Below are positions 46,011 through 58,389 of a stretch of 64,000 nt of DNA, piece by piece. This stretch comes from Hepsetus odoe. Taxonomy: Eukaryota; Chordata; Actinopteri; Characiformes; Hepsetidae. A program made the position numbers and the translations under genes. Numbering within the stretch: position 1 is the first letter of the stretch; every line of letters starts with the position of its first letter. Location: contig CM029393.1 in assembly GCA_017165825.1 (NCBI GenBank), positions 4,773,468 to 4,837,467 on the forward strand. The letters are read 5' to 3'. The notes under the pieces were generated by a model that was not told where the DNA came from, did no database searches, and saw only the letters and a list, made by a program, of their open reading frames with translations.

Positions 46011-48515
46011 AAGAAGCTGTCAATCAAAACGTATTTTTTACCCCTTCCCTACTTTTCAAGTGTCCCCAAATGATAGCGCTTTACAACCTCCCCTATGAAT
46101 CAGACCAGCCCTTCAAGAGTCACCATAAGCTGTTGTTAATCTATTGATCCAACATCTCACCAAATAAAAACAGAGCACAACTTCATTACTAGGGCTCTTT
46201 GGGCAAACAGGCCAGTCTGCACTGATATTAGAACGGTGAAAAAAAGTTTAGCAGCCTTGAATAGGACTTACATTTTTAACATGCCATCAAACTGTGTAAT
46301 GCAGATATGTCAGAATGCAGGATTTACATGCACAAATCAGCAATAGTGGTCTAAGGTTGGGTGTGTTGTTACACTGCAAGCAATTTTTATGTTTGTTGTG
46401 AAAGAAAACGATTATAATACATTGAACAAGATTTCTTGATTAACAGAGAAAACCTTTAAAAACCGTTTCCTTGGTCACTTGAATCCTGTTATTCACACTT
46501 ATTGAAGTGTGTCTTCTCCATTAAGAAGGCCATGTAGCCCTGACACTACACCTCTATCTCAGCAATAATCGGCTAACGCTTCCCCAAGATTTGAACATGC
46601 AATAGGGAGGATGGGCCTAACTGCTAGGGGTATTGGGGGAACAGGTTTGGGTCTTTGCTGCCAAAATCTACCTCCTTCCATTTTTTTCTAAAACACCTCT
46701 AAAGTTCAGTTTTGGACATTAGCTGGTTTTCTGCTTCTAAAGAGCCAGTCTGTCCATTTCACCTTCTTGGTCATCTCAGATTTCCAGTTTCTCTTTCTCT
46801 CCCCAGTGATGGCCATTGAGTCAATGTGAAGGAAATGTGCAGAATCATCCACAGACATATAGATTACAGTTTTGGTGGTCCATCAGGTATTACATTACAT
46901 TTTTCAAGTAACCATTAAATTTTTTCATTCACGCAAGTGGACAATTTTCTAACTTAATAAGAAATAACCTTTTAAGTGAATTTAGATGCTCTAAATGCCT
47001 TGGACATAATAACGCCTTGGAGACATTACACTACACAAGGTAACTGTCTTGTCATTGGGAATCAATGCTACTGTGGTTTACACATTACATGACTGATCAG
47101 TGACAGAGGGTCCCACATAAGATTGTTCAGCAGAAGGAATCTCCTTCCAGTCTGTCTGCTTTTCATGTTTTGTCATGAAAAAACATGTGCGAAGTCACAC
47201 AGGGATTAATGTGTTAGGAAAAAGGACTTTTATCTTCAAAAAATATATGCCAGCTAAAGTGAACGATCCAAAATGTTTGCGATTTGAGCAAGAAATTTTT
47301 TAGAAATGAAGAAAAATTAGAATATTTATCTCTATAATTTGTGCAGTCTCATTAATTATAGCTTTTTGCTGCAATCACTGCTCATCACAGCCAGGTCACA
47401 GCACAACACAGGGTTTGGACTTATTGAAATTTAGCATTCAAGAGAGACCTCAGGGAGGCTCTTGGATAGCATCTTTGAACAGTTTACATGCAGCGACTGA
47501 AAGCCAAATGCAATTTTTTGGGTTTGTGTGGAAAGCTGTAGACTGATTAATTACTGATAGATGTTATATGATACTAAATGTTGTCATTTGTACAGATTCC
47601 ACAAAATGTTTTCTTTTAATATTTTGACACTGAAAATTGAATAACAAAATTGACTTGAAATGAACTATACAATATTGTTATTAGTATTATTACAACATCA
47701 AATCAGAAAATGTTGGGATGGTTTGGGAATTCTTACAGTGATTCTTCGATTTACATATCGATATAATATCTATTAATCAACACATTGCAAAAAAGTTGGG
47801 ACAGGCCTATTTAGGGCTACTAATCAGGTGACAAATAAATAATACTGTGATCAAGAGATGATGTCAAGAAGTGATTGTAATCATAATTTGGTACAAATGT
47901 AGTTTCCACAGTCTTAGAGAAGCAAAGGTGAGAACAGTACTGGTTTGTTAACTGTACATTTTAGAAACCTTAAAAACAATGTTTAAGAAAAGACCAAATA
48001 TGCATATTCTCTCCTTTTCAACAAGACAAAGCAAAACCACATTCTGAACATGTAAAAAGGCAAATCGTAAGATGTGTTTTCAGAGAGAATGGTAAGAAAC
48101 AAAACATGAAATGTTCACTGCTTGTTATCCTCTGTGACAAATATCTTTTAAGTGTTGTGAAACAGACATTAGAAAGAGAAAAGCGCTTTTATCGTCTTTT
48201 TTTTGGAATCAAATGCAAGCCCAAAATGCAGAAATGGCTGTATATCAGCACATGGAATAAAATGTATTAAATTTGTTTTTGTATTATTTGCATATAAAAA
48301 TGAAATAAACAATAATAGTAACAACAACAACAATAATAATAATAAAAATAACTTGTCATTTGGTGTTGTATTACAAGTGGCAGTACATACATGTATGCAG
48401 TACATACATAAAGCATATGGGACATATATTCCATATATAAGACATATCATTGGACTTACATAATGTTTAAGATATATGTGACATATATATGACCCCACCT
48501 CCAGGGAAGGTATAA
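46010..48515. other. Gene-free stretch
   Basis: No gene. 47690-47940 ('aaaaaagttgggacaggcc') resembles a fragment of a fish non-autonomous DNA transposon. An (AAC/AAT)n tract is at about 48309-48350. Confidence 0.4.
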
Positions 48516-48518
48516 AAG

Positions 48519-48521
<3 letters not shown>

Positions 48522-48594
<73 letters not shown>
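48522..48594. repeat. Long (TG)n microsatellite
   Basis: About 36 uninterrupted TG dinucleotides. A GA-rich tract follows at about 48831-48880. Confidence 0.97.
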
Positions 48595-48596
<2 letters not shown>

Positions 48597-48599
48597 CTG

Positions 48600-50545
48600 A
48601 GATGGAGGCCAGGCGTTGGCTGTTGTCTCACAAAAGCGTGTGTGTACTCTGGAGGCTGAGGCATTCTTAACCCATCCTGCAGGCTGTTTGATGCCATACA
48701 TGTCACCCACTGATAAAATTTTCAAAAAGTCCTCTCCTCTTTTCTCCTCCAGCCTTACGCTCGTCGAGGAGCTGTCATTTTTTTCCCGCCGTCTGTGGAG
48801 AAGGATCAAAGAGGGGAGGGGGCGGATGCAGAGAGAAAGAGAAAGAGAGAGGGAGAGACAGAGAGACAGAGAGGGAGAGATTTTCGGGGTGAACCAGAGG
48901 ACGCTGCCTCACTGCTTAAGCAGGGTAACCCACTTACTGGAAGCTTGAAGAGAAGTTGCTTTTGCTCTAAACATATTCAATTAAGGCATCAAATCTCCGA
49001 CTGTGCTGCTGATGAGCAGAAAAAAATGGGGGTTTTGGGTCTTCACAGGTTGGTTAAACAGACTTCTTTTGATGAAATAATCATGACATGGCAGATTGGC
49101 GCATCATTTCTGGCCTGGGCCTGAACCTCGCTGAAAAACATGAAACATAATGAGCTGAGTGTGTTGGCATGGAAATAGAGATCTAATGACTGACACCAAA
49201 TGAAAAGCAATGGATTCTGTTTAAGATGAGCACTTCAGTTGGAATTCTGCAGCCTCTTTAATAAAGTCCCATCGTTATGTAAGTACAGCTGCAGCTGAAT
49301 GCATACATACTGTGTACTGCTTTATTTCTATCCTGAATCGACTCCATGGCACTGTGGTTGACCCGATGCGACTGGCCTGGCATACCCCGAAGCCTCATGT
49401 TCTTTAATTCTCTGTGACAGATTCCAAGTTTCATTGTCACCCACCTCCTTACCCCAAGCCCGCCAGCACAGTGACATGCAGCAGAATCAGCTAACAAGGC
49501 CATCGGAGACCTGCTGCCACAGGACGTCCCGGTGATCAAGGGCTCTGTGGCCCCCCCTGGAGGTAAAACGCAGTGTCTGCTTGTTTTGGCAGTTACACTG
49601 TTTACACAGTGGCTTACATCAGCACGGATGGGGGGGTTGTGAAGCAGGAGGAGGGCCTTGTACAGACAGGCCCGAGGCGCTGATGAAAATGCGGAGAGGG
49701 TGTGAACTCCGCTCCCCCCCTCCCTCGCTGCACCCCGGCCCAAGATGCTCCACTCTGCTTTAGAAATGATGGAGATGATAGAGATGTTCAGGCTTTGACG
49801 TGATGCGCTTGGATTATGTGTGACAGGCTGATTAGGGCGCCATGCCATTCCCACTCAGGCCAGTAGATGTCAATGCAGACACCATTTCTTGAACTGCTAG
49901 TTTCAGTAATGTTTATGCTGCCTGTCAAAAGTTTGGTGACACCAATCTTTGAATGTTTGCAATGAGGTGGCTTTAAAAACATTCTGGAGAAAACAATATC
50001 GCATTTTTATATTTTTGCAAGACCTTGTAATATTAATGTTCAGTCAAATCTTGTCGCAAGTGTTGCAAGAAAGTTGCTTTATGAGGGGAATTCCATCAAT
50101 TTTCTGCACAATTAAGCAATAAAGTAAACATGTAAATTCACTTTAATGCGTCATTCAAATGCTCCATTCTTCAGAAACCCAAACAGTCACAATTGGTGAA
50201 TGATTGAGACATTGTTTAAACATGACTCTTCAGCTATTTTTTGTAATTCAGTGTGAAAATGAGAGAAAATTCATATCCCAGAATAAAGCAAAGCAGGCAA
50301 GATAGATATATAAAGTTATAAATATATTTTATAAGTTATATTGTAATTATATTATTATAAGGTTATACATATTAAAATTTGTTCTTATTTAGCACCAGTT
50401 ATTGGACCCAGAGCTTTTCTCACAGAAGATCAGTAAACACATTGCTATCAAAACAAACACATAGAATACATAAATAAAGCAAATAAAAACATATAAAATG
50501 TATTTCCTCCAATAAATTACTCAAAACATGAATATGTATTCAATT
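48600..50545. other. Repeat-poor, GC-richer stretch without a recognised gene
   Basis: 48.6-49.8 kb is more GC-balanced than its surroundings and free of recognised repeats. A possible short exon is noted at 49482-49562. From 49.9 kb on the sequence is AT-rich. Confidence 0.4.
49482..49562 (+). other. Candidate isolated 81-bp exon, unrecognised
   Basis: An open frame (ESANKAIGDLLPQDVPVIKG, then SVAPPG) has coding-like third positions and a donor GGAG|GTAAAA at 49562. A pyrimidine-rich acceptor region with AG lies just before 49482, giving phase 1 at both ends. I do not recognise the protein and see no partner exons, so this may be chance. Confidence 0.2.
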
Positions 50546-50550
50546 AAAGT

Positions 50551-50765
50551 AAATTAGTCAGTCAGTCATTTTCTGCCGCTTGTCCCAAATGGGGTCGCCG
50601 GGGAGTGCTGGAGTCCATCCCAGCTCACACAGGGCGAAGAACGGGGGACACACCCTGGACAGGTCGCCATCCCATCGCAGGGAGGAGCGTGAAGGGGACG
50701 GCACCTTGCTCAAGGGTACCTCAAGGCAACCTATCGGGAAGGGGTTCGAACCCCCGATCCTCCGA
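50551..50765 (-). repeat. Chimeric SINE (family A head, family B-like tail)
   Basis: The plus strand opens with 'cattttctgccgcttgtccc' and 'ggacaggtcgcc' (tail type of 5828-5970). It switches near 50680 to the family A head complement ('accttgctcaagggtacct', B-box complement 'gggttcgaaccc'). Confidence 0.7.
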
Positions 50766-50769
50766 TTAA

Positions 50770-51880
50770 AGTAAATTAATTAATTGAAATCAAAGTAAAG
50801 TCATTATTATTATTATTGTCACTGTTGTTGTTGTTTATTTATGCATTTTTATAAACTTATCACACACAAAGGATTACAGCAACTCAACACTTTGGTGAAT
50901 TACAGCAGCACTTAGCAGGGAACTGTTAATCAGTTTTGGCCTTTTGCGAAAATATGTCCTGCTTATCTGAAGTGTTGTGGCTCTGTGGCCTCCACTCTGC
51001 ATACAAAATTATATGGCAGATTACTCCTCGTAGTGGTTACATGAAGCAGCAAATCAAATCATCAGCCTAAATCCCCCTTTTCCCCTTAAAGTAGCTGATA
51101 GTGAAATTACTATATTAAGCATCATTGAGTTCAGAAAGTGTATAATTTGCTTTGACTCGACAGCTTGCTGAGTCCAGAGACCAAGCAGTATGCATGTGAC
51201 TGGACTCCAGGAGTGGTCAGGGCAGGTGAGGTTCTTTAACACAGAGGCCAAATGTCTGCAGCTGCCATTACTGCAGGTCTTCAAGTGCACCCTCTCGATT
51301 CCTCAGCCAGACTGAGCTCTCTGCGTGTGAGGAGATTGCTTCGTCTTTGAGGCTGCTTTAAGAAATGTAACCATAAGGACCTTGGAGGATAAATCAGTGT
51401 GAATGAAGCAGACAAGAATTACAAGATTATCCCCACTTGTCCATTAACTGTGAGACATGTCTCTTACGTCACACATAAGATGTGAACTGAAGTGTACAAA
51501 ATATCATAAATGTTAATTAATTAATTAACAAAAAGTTTCATTTAATTAAAAGAAAACTGCTGTTGGAGATGCAGCCCATCATCCCAGCAGTTTGTAGTTA
51601 TGTAACTGAAAGTAACAAGTTTTTTTAAAAAAAACAAACTTTATAGTTAGCTGAGCATTACAAAAACATACTCCTCTGAAGTGTTGTGCCTCCTTAACCT
51701 CCATTCTGTATCCTTAATTAGGTGCAGAATTTCTGGCTTCAGTGCATCTGTTGACATATGATTTTGGCCATTGGCCCCGCTTCATCATTGGTCAGTTTCT
51801 GCTCACTCTTGGCCATATGTTTTTGCATAGTGAACACATTCTGAACAGTGAGTAGTAAATTAATCCTCTGCATATCATAC
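50770..51880. other. Gene-free spacer
   Basis: Nothing recognised beyond a short ATT repeat near 50803; 50930-51450 is repeat-free. Confidence 0.45.
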
Positions 51881-51884
51881 ACAC

Positions 51885-52160
51885 ACTGGCAGGAAACACA
51901 CTGAGTGGGAAACCTTTCATCTACATCCTGCTGGCCCTGGGAATTGAACCAGCAACCTGCTGGTTGCAAGCCTTGTTCTCTAACCCTTAAACCAAGGTGC
52001 TGTCCCTGTCACTGCTCCCTGGGCGCTTTCATAGTTTCCCCCTGCTGCATGGTTTGTGTGCATGGGTTAAATGCAGAAGACCAATTTTGTTGTGGTTCAC
52101 TGTGTGCTGTGCTGTGTTCTCACAATGACAAAAATAGTCACTTTCACTTTAGTTCTAGGT
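51885..52160. repeat. Head-to-head SINE composite
   Basis: 51925-51998 is a minus-strand tRNA-like head (B box GGTTCAATTCC at about 51948). 52000-52160 is the plus-strand body and tail of family A ('ctgtccctgtcactgctccc' to 'aatagtcactttcacttt'). Confidence 0.65.
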
Positions 52161-52164
52161 TTGG

Positions 52165-55100
52165 CACTTTATGCACTTATTTCCCCAGTTCCACTCACTA
52201 AATGAAAAATGAACTCCCTCGATCACACAGCACCAACACTGAACGGGTGAAAGCTAGCACATGCTTACCCTGAATCATATTTGAAGTTGCCATATCATCT
52301 TGTTGGCCTCAGGAGAACATCAGGAGTCTGATCTTTGTTCATCACCACCACCACATCCAGATTCTTACAGTGTATAAATGGTCTTGCTCTTCCTGGATGG
52401 GTAGGATGATCCAGAGAGTGGACGGTAATGGCTGTGGTATTGCTGGGGATATAACTCATGATGATCTCTTGAAGCCACCTGTTAGACTGTTGTGCGAGCC
52501 TACAAGCTGATGTAATGAACTTGTTTGCTTCAAATGTGTACACACAAAGAAAGTGTTACATCAGCTCAATTATTGACAGGTTTTGATGTATATTTTATTG
52601 CTTGTGGTGCACACACGAAGCACATTCAGTTCATTACTTTTTACCCTGTACCTCAATTTAAGAAAGTCAGTTTACACACTCTTTCAGTGCTTTGACCTTG
52701 AAGTTTTCCTTCACTGGGGGAGTATGGATCTGTGTTAAAGTGACACAGAGAGTGCAGGCCTCTCGCTGGCTCTATTGATCTCTCTTTATGCTCTTTGGAT
52801 CTATAGCACACTTCAATCACAGCTGGGCACATTTCTTCTTGCACAGCAGGCAGAGAATTGCCAGCATTACCCCCAGTAGTAGAAAACCACAACGCAAATA
52901 GATGCCCCCATTACCAGAGATTCCATTAGTGCGCATAAGCAATAGGACCCAATAGATATTTAAATGGAATAAGTGGCCCGTATATTTTTAAAATATTCAG
53001 CTGCGGGAAAAGTGCTGGACACAAAAGAGCTCTCCAAAAACAGACGTGTGAATTGTCCATGCTTGGAGTGCGGGGACTATGGTTAGTTTAATTTGCAATG
53101 GAAATGCATGACTGTCCTCCAAAGACCAGTTAAACTGTGGACAACTGCACTGAGTGTATGGTAGTCAATGATCCAAATCTTAATGGCATTTTAAATCTGA
53201 AATGTGAATGAGAAGAAAATGCTGGAAGCAGATGTGGAGGTTTTCAGCGATTTAATCCATGACTATAGGTGTGAACTACCTGAGATAGGGCTACTAACTT
53301 TTCAAAACCTACCATTTAGTTAACTTATTCCCAATTAGTCTGTACCTTTTCTTAGTCAGCCTAATTGCAACATTTTATTCACAAGGCCTACAGCTTTTGG
53401 TGTGGCCTAGGAAAAAGGAGAATATATGATTTAGTGGAAATTTAGGGTTAAACATTTAGTTCAGCCAAGTTGGTAAGATGACTAGTGGTGTGGGTTATTG
53501 AAATAGTTAATTTTTACCAATTTGTTTTTCATTCCCAGAAAGATCACAACATTGACTGTAACACATACCAGAATAAATGAGTGTTTCTGTGTGGTCAGTA
53601 TACCTGGTATGGAACACTGTGATACTGACTGACCAGCAGAATCCACCAAATCCTAATCCCAGTTCATCATGTTGAACTGCAGTTGAAATACTGAACCAAG
53701 TACACTATGGGGGCCACCAATAAAAGACTGGTTTAACCATGACCTGACAAAAGAAATGGGGAATGTAGGACTCCTAAGTGGTGCAACATGTTTGCATGTT
53801 GTGTTAAGTGGTGTTAGCATTAGCCTGTTATCAGGAGAGCGCTAATTTGATCCCTGGCAATGCCCAACATTAATGGCATGAAACTAGCCAGCATGACCAT
53901 CTGAACCAGCAGTTAATATTCTCCTGCAAGCACATTGAGCTTTCCAATGATATTGCATCTGCTTTTTAGATGTTCAGGTGACTTAGATGAAGCACATACT
54001 AGTTTTTGTCATCTTAGTGATGTTGGTGTGTGGTTTGGTGAGAAGTACATGTTTGGCAGTGTTGGACATGATTAAACTGCAGAAAATTTGGAAAACTCTA
54101 AAAAAGTGTGAGATAATAAGTCCTTTCATTATTTATTACAGTTTAACATGGACATTTCAATCAAACAGCTCTTTATGCCAGTCTCCCTTAATCCCAAATG
54201 TAGTTGATCAGCCAGGTGTCTGAAGTTTCTTTCTTTGGTTTCTGTCCCGTATGACACACTCTGTACTTATTATCTGCAAATGTAGCCAACAGTAGAGACG
54301 CCATTCGTACATGACAGTGCTACTCCTCTTTTAAAAGTGGTGTATTTGGGAAACTGCATTTTTATTTCATCTTTAAAATAAGTGTATTATATGCAAGCCT
54401 TGAGGGAAAATGGCCGCTGATGCTTCCCTGCTAGAGTCACACAGATTAACAAGCTCTCTCTTCAAGAACTGGCCTGCCGGGCCTCTAATTATAAATGGCT
54501 TCCACCACCAAATCTAATCATTCCTGCACCGCTGGCCTCCGCAGGAAGGCCTTGGCCGGCCAGTTCAAGGTTAAATGGCACGGTAGAGGAGCGAAGGAAT
54601 GAGAAAAATGAAGAACCTCCGCTCGTCCTCATGTCCTCACGCAGTCAGACTGCTTATCCAGATAAATAAACAATTTCAGCAGAGCTGGTGTCACCCCTCT
54701 CCTCACTTAATTGCTTTTTCTCTAGTCAAACAAGATGGCAATACAATCAGTCAGTCAGGGACTGTGGGGGGGAGAAGAGCGAAGCATTTATAGTGCCCTG
54801 AGTACCACACTGCGTCAAACTGCTCCGGCTGTTTATCCAAGCAATTAAACTGTCATTATGTCTGATGAGAGATAAAACAATGCCATTACACTCGCGGAGA
54901 TGGCGCATTATTCTGGGCCGCGTAAGAGTGGAGACCAAATTGAAATTAGCCATGTGTAATGCATAGACAAGAGAAGGTACATTAGTGCAGGATTAAGTAG
55001 ATGCAATCCGTGTACATATTAATTTTGCTTTTGATTGATAATACGTTTTTGCTGTTAAAAAAATATTTATTCGGCCAGGCATTTTAGGCTAAACTACCTT

Positions 55101-55425
55101 TTTCCCAGACTCTATAACTTGGTTGGGTTTCTAAATGTCTAAATGATTACTGGCGTGGATGTTGCTATGCTATGCTTGCTATGCTTCTAAAAAACAAACA
55201 AGCAAACAAACAAACACAAAAAATATTACTAGATGTTTCCAGTTCATCTAAAGGGTCCTGACACTTTGTAGGGCCTGTATCATGGAAAAGCTTATTTTCC
55301 CCTTTGGAATTAATCATAGCAATAAATTCAGGTTGATTGTTCATATAACCAAACAGATCAAAGTCAAAGTGGCAAAATGAAATACAAGAAAATAGGGCTG
55401 TTTTTTTAGATAAAAAAATGTGTTG
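52165..55425. other. Gene-free stretch with repeat-poor candidate regulatory DNA
   Basis: No recognised gene. 52640-53060 and 54391-54990 lack repeats and have complex sequence rich in homeodomain-type TAAT/ATTA cores. Confidence 0.4.
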
Positions 55426-55428
55426 CAT

Positions 55429-55607
55429 TTGAGGCATTTAGCAGATGCTCTTATCCAGAGTGATGTCCTAACCCCTGCTACTTGGGGTTGCACTGGGTCT
55501 TGCTTAGGGACCCACTGGTGGGAGTGCTAGAGGTGGGATTCAAACCTGGGGCATCTTGATCCAGAGGTACGTAGGTAAGTATCCTACCACTAGAGCACCA
55601 CCACCCG
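55429..55607 (-). repeat. SINE family C, diverged
   Basis: 'gaggcatttagcagatgctc' and 'ttatccagagtgatgtccta' at the left, B-box complement 'gggattcaaacc', A-box complement 'cctaccactagagcaccacc' at the right. Confidence 0.85.
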
Positions 55608-55888
55608 CATTAAGGTTTGTAGATTAATTATATAAAAATATATTAATTATTACCAATCATTATGTATTAGTCAGTTTTTTCATTGCATTAGTTATTATTT
55701 AGGAAGAAGTTAAGAATGAGAGACCAGTAACTGATTACAGTAAACCGTGTGTTTAGTTTTTCATTAGTTCGTAACTTTTTTATTCATTAACAAAACCTAA
55801 AACTGCTTTGGTTTCCACTGACTTCAGTTGGCTCTGCTTTTTCTTTGTGCTTAGTTTTTCTACTTTTGTTAATTCCTTTTGCTTAGTG

Positions 55889-56107
55889 AGGCAGTGGTGG
55901 TCTAGTGGTTAGGGCGTTGGCTCCAGGCTCAATAGGTCATGGGTTCGTGTCCCATACCAGCAGGTTGCTCTGAGGTACCCCTGAGTAAGGTACCGTCCCC
56001 AACACTGCTCCCCTGGTACTTTAAACAGCTGCTGTGTGTTTGAATTTCATTGTGTCTCGCTGTTCCCTGTTTCACCATGACAAAATGTTCACTTTACTGT
56101 AAAAAAT
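55889..56107 (+). repeat. SINE family A
   Basis: Head 'gcagtggtggtctagtggtt', B box 'gggttcgtgtccc', 'ctgaggtacccctgagtaag', tail 'aaaatgttcacttta'. Confidence 0.85.
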
Positions 56108-56464
56108 ACCTCTATCAATATTTATTCATTTTATTACATATAAATATTTATTGATTATGTTTTTTGTCTCTGTAAATGATGTTGAATGACCTGGGTGTAT
56201 GAAAACATGCTTTACAAATAAATCACTCCTTTCATTGCTAATAAGCCGATGAGTGTGTTTACTCACAGGAAGAAGTGATTGAATGAACTAGCAATTCAGC
56301 ATTAGTGTTGTTAATGATCCTTTAATTAATCAGTGGATTTTTCATTATACCTGTTTATTTTTTTTAAAATTTCGTTTACTCCACATATTTGACTTCTCAG
56401 AGTTGGCTTTCCATGACTTTTTATACTCTATGAAAAAGTGACAATGTTTAATGTTAATTATACT

Positions 56465-56745
56465 TTAAATTCAGGACCTATCACGGCCTCCACCGAGCCC
56501 CAGTCATGGCCACGGTCCCGGTCACTTCTAAACAAGATCTTCCACAGCACCCATTCATCACAGCCCAGTCCCTCACACCCGGCCAGCCGGGCACTTAAGG
56601 CATTCCAGACCGACCCAGACTCGTCTGTTCTACGTCCATACTACTGTTCTGTTTGCTTCCTGACTGATTTGTTAACTATTAAAGGTACTAGATCGCTGCC
56701 TCACACTTGCGCCTCCTTTCTCCTTTTTTCCATCATGGCAGGACC
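56465..56745 (+). mobile_element. Possible degraded LTR fragment
   Basis: A C-rich block followed by 'ttgttaactattaaaggtac' and 'cttgcgcctcctttctcc' resembles the end of a fish retrotransposon LTR (polyadenylation signal, then R/U5). No internal genes or partner LTR are seen, so this is a weak call. Confidence 0.25.
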
Positions 56746-56749
56746 AAAG

Positions 56750-58050
56750 GAAAAACAAAACTGCATTTTCTGTTATAGTTCAAGTAAGACTGAAGAAGGA
56801 TGATTTGGACACGAACCATGCCTTCACTAAATAACTGAATTAATTCTGTAAATTAAATTTTTGCCTGACTCATGAATCCAGGAAGAGTACATTCATTTAC
56901 TCATTACTTAGACCCCCGTCAGTTACTAGGTAATAGCTTATGCTCATATATAAAATATAACTTATGCTAATATATAGCCAATGAGAAATCAGTGTCAACA
57001 TAATGAATGTTTTATTTGTGAAAGTGGTTTGTCAAACGTGGTTCTTTCAAATCATCGCTCCAAAGAACCGAATATGGCTCCACATTTTTTTAGACGAATT
57101 GTTTAGCTCTGCGAGCCAAAGCTGCTAAAATGAGAAGACAGAAACTTCAATCTCAAGATTAAATGACAAGGAATAGAAGAGGTGGCAGGGGTGGGTGGAT
57201 TGGCTACAGAAGGGGTGATTAGAGGTCATGTGATGTCACTGTCAGCAAGCCAGTGACCTCTGTCACAGCGTCTGCCATTTAAATGTCAAAATGTGCATCC
57301 GTGTTGGAAAGCTATCATCTCGCTTGCCCATCCATTTGCATTTCAGAGAGACCCTCACTGTCACCTAAAAGCAGCCCGTCAGGCTCAGCGAAGATGTCTT
57401 CGCCCATGCCGCCACCCAGTGTGGGCTTCAGTCACATGCTAATTCAGAGCAATTAGGGCAGGTACCCTGAGACAGTTATTCAATTTCAGAGAGGACGAGC
57501 AGGCTGATGAATTTGAAAACTAGTGAAAGATTGTCACTTAGCAGCCTGAGTGATGCTTGGCCTTTTTAAATGCACTCCTAAAACTAATGTGGCTACATCT
57601 CTCTGTGTGTTGAAATGTCTCTCCAAGGCATTCCTCTAGAATTATATGCTGTCTTTTAATGCCCTGTGGTCACTGGTGAAAGCTGTCCACAAAACATGTG
57701 ACTCATTGAAATTAACTTTATTAGACATGGACAGAAAAATCAAACTTGATATTTAATATTAGAATTTAAGCCTTGAGCATTTATTTAAACACCCCTGAAA
57801 CCCCTCAGTGTCTTATATAATTGAAATACTTATTTCAATTATAAAAGCATATTTACAAACAGCAAATGAAACCTATAAAAACAAATTCTGATTCAGCAAT
57901 GTAGCAGAAGGAACTATTGAATTTGACATTCATCTAATTTCACACAGATTCAAGGTTTCTTTGTTGTCATCAGCAACTATGTAAAAATGTAAAGCGAGAT
58001 TAGGTCTTCTCCTTTGGACCACAGTACAACATTAAGCATCATGGCATACG
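56750..58050. other. Gene-free stretch
   Basis: No gene. 57180-57560 is repeat-poor and of mixed composition. 57945-58030 resembles a LINE 3' tail ('ttctttgttgtcatcagc'). Confidence 0.4.
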
Positions 58051-58058
58051 TAAGTTCA

Positions 58059-58385
58059 GGGCGGCATGGTGGTGTAGTAGGTGGTGCTGTTGCGCAAGAA
58101 GGTCCTGGGTTTGATTCCCAGGCAGGGCGGTCCAGGTCCTTTCTGTGTGGAGTTTGTTTGTTCTTCCATTGTCTGCTCTGGTTTCCTCCCACCATCCAAA
58201 GACATGAATGGGTGGGTTGGAGATGCTAAATTGCCTGCTTGAGTGTCTTTGTCTGTGTGTCTGCTCTGCGATGGGCTGGTGACCTGTTCATGGTGTTTCC
58301 TTGGCTTTCATCCTGTGAGAGGATGTCAGAGAACCCCTCCACAATCCTAATTAGGACAAGCGGCTATGAAAATGAGTGAATGAGA
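58059..58385 (+). repeat. SINE family B, nearly complete
   Basis: Head 'gggcggcatggtggtgtagt', B box 'gggtttgattccc', 'tctgtgtggagtttgtttgt', 'ggttggagatgctaaattgc', 'gatgggctggtgacctgttc', tail 'gaaaatgagtgaatgag'. Confidence 0.9.
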
Positions 58386-58389
58386 AAAT

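Noticed and set aside
48456..48809. Minus-strand frames rich in Thr-His
   Set aside because: Produced by the (TG)n microsatellite.
49258..49854. 198-codon minus-strand frame
   Set aside because: No recognisable domain, no splice or start context, and composition explained by the GC-rich patch. The opposite strand gives the better exon-like signal.
56438..56803. 121-codon plus-strand frame
   Set aside because: Overlaps a C-rich LTR-like fragment and shows no known domain.
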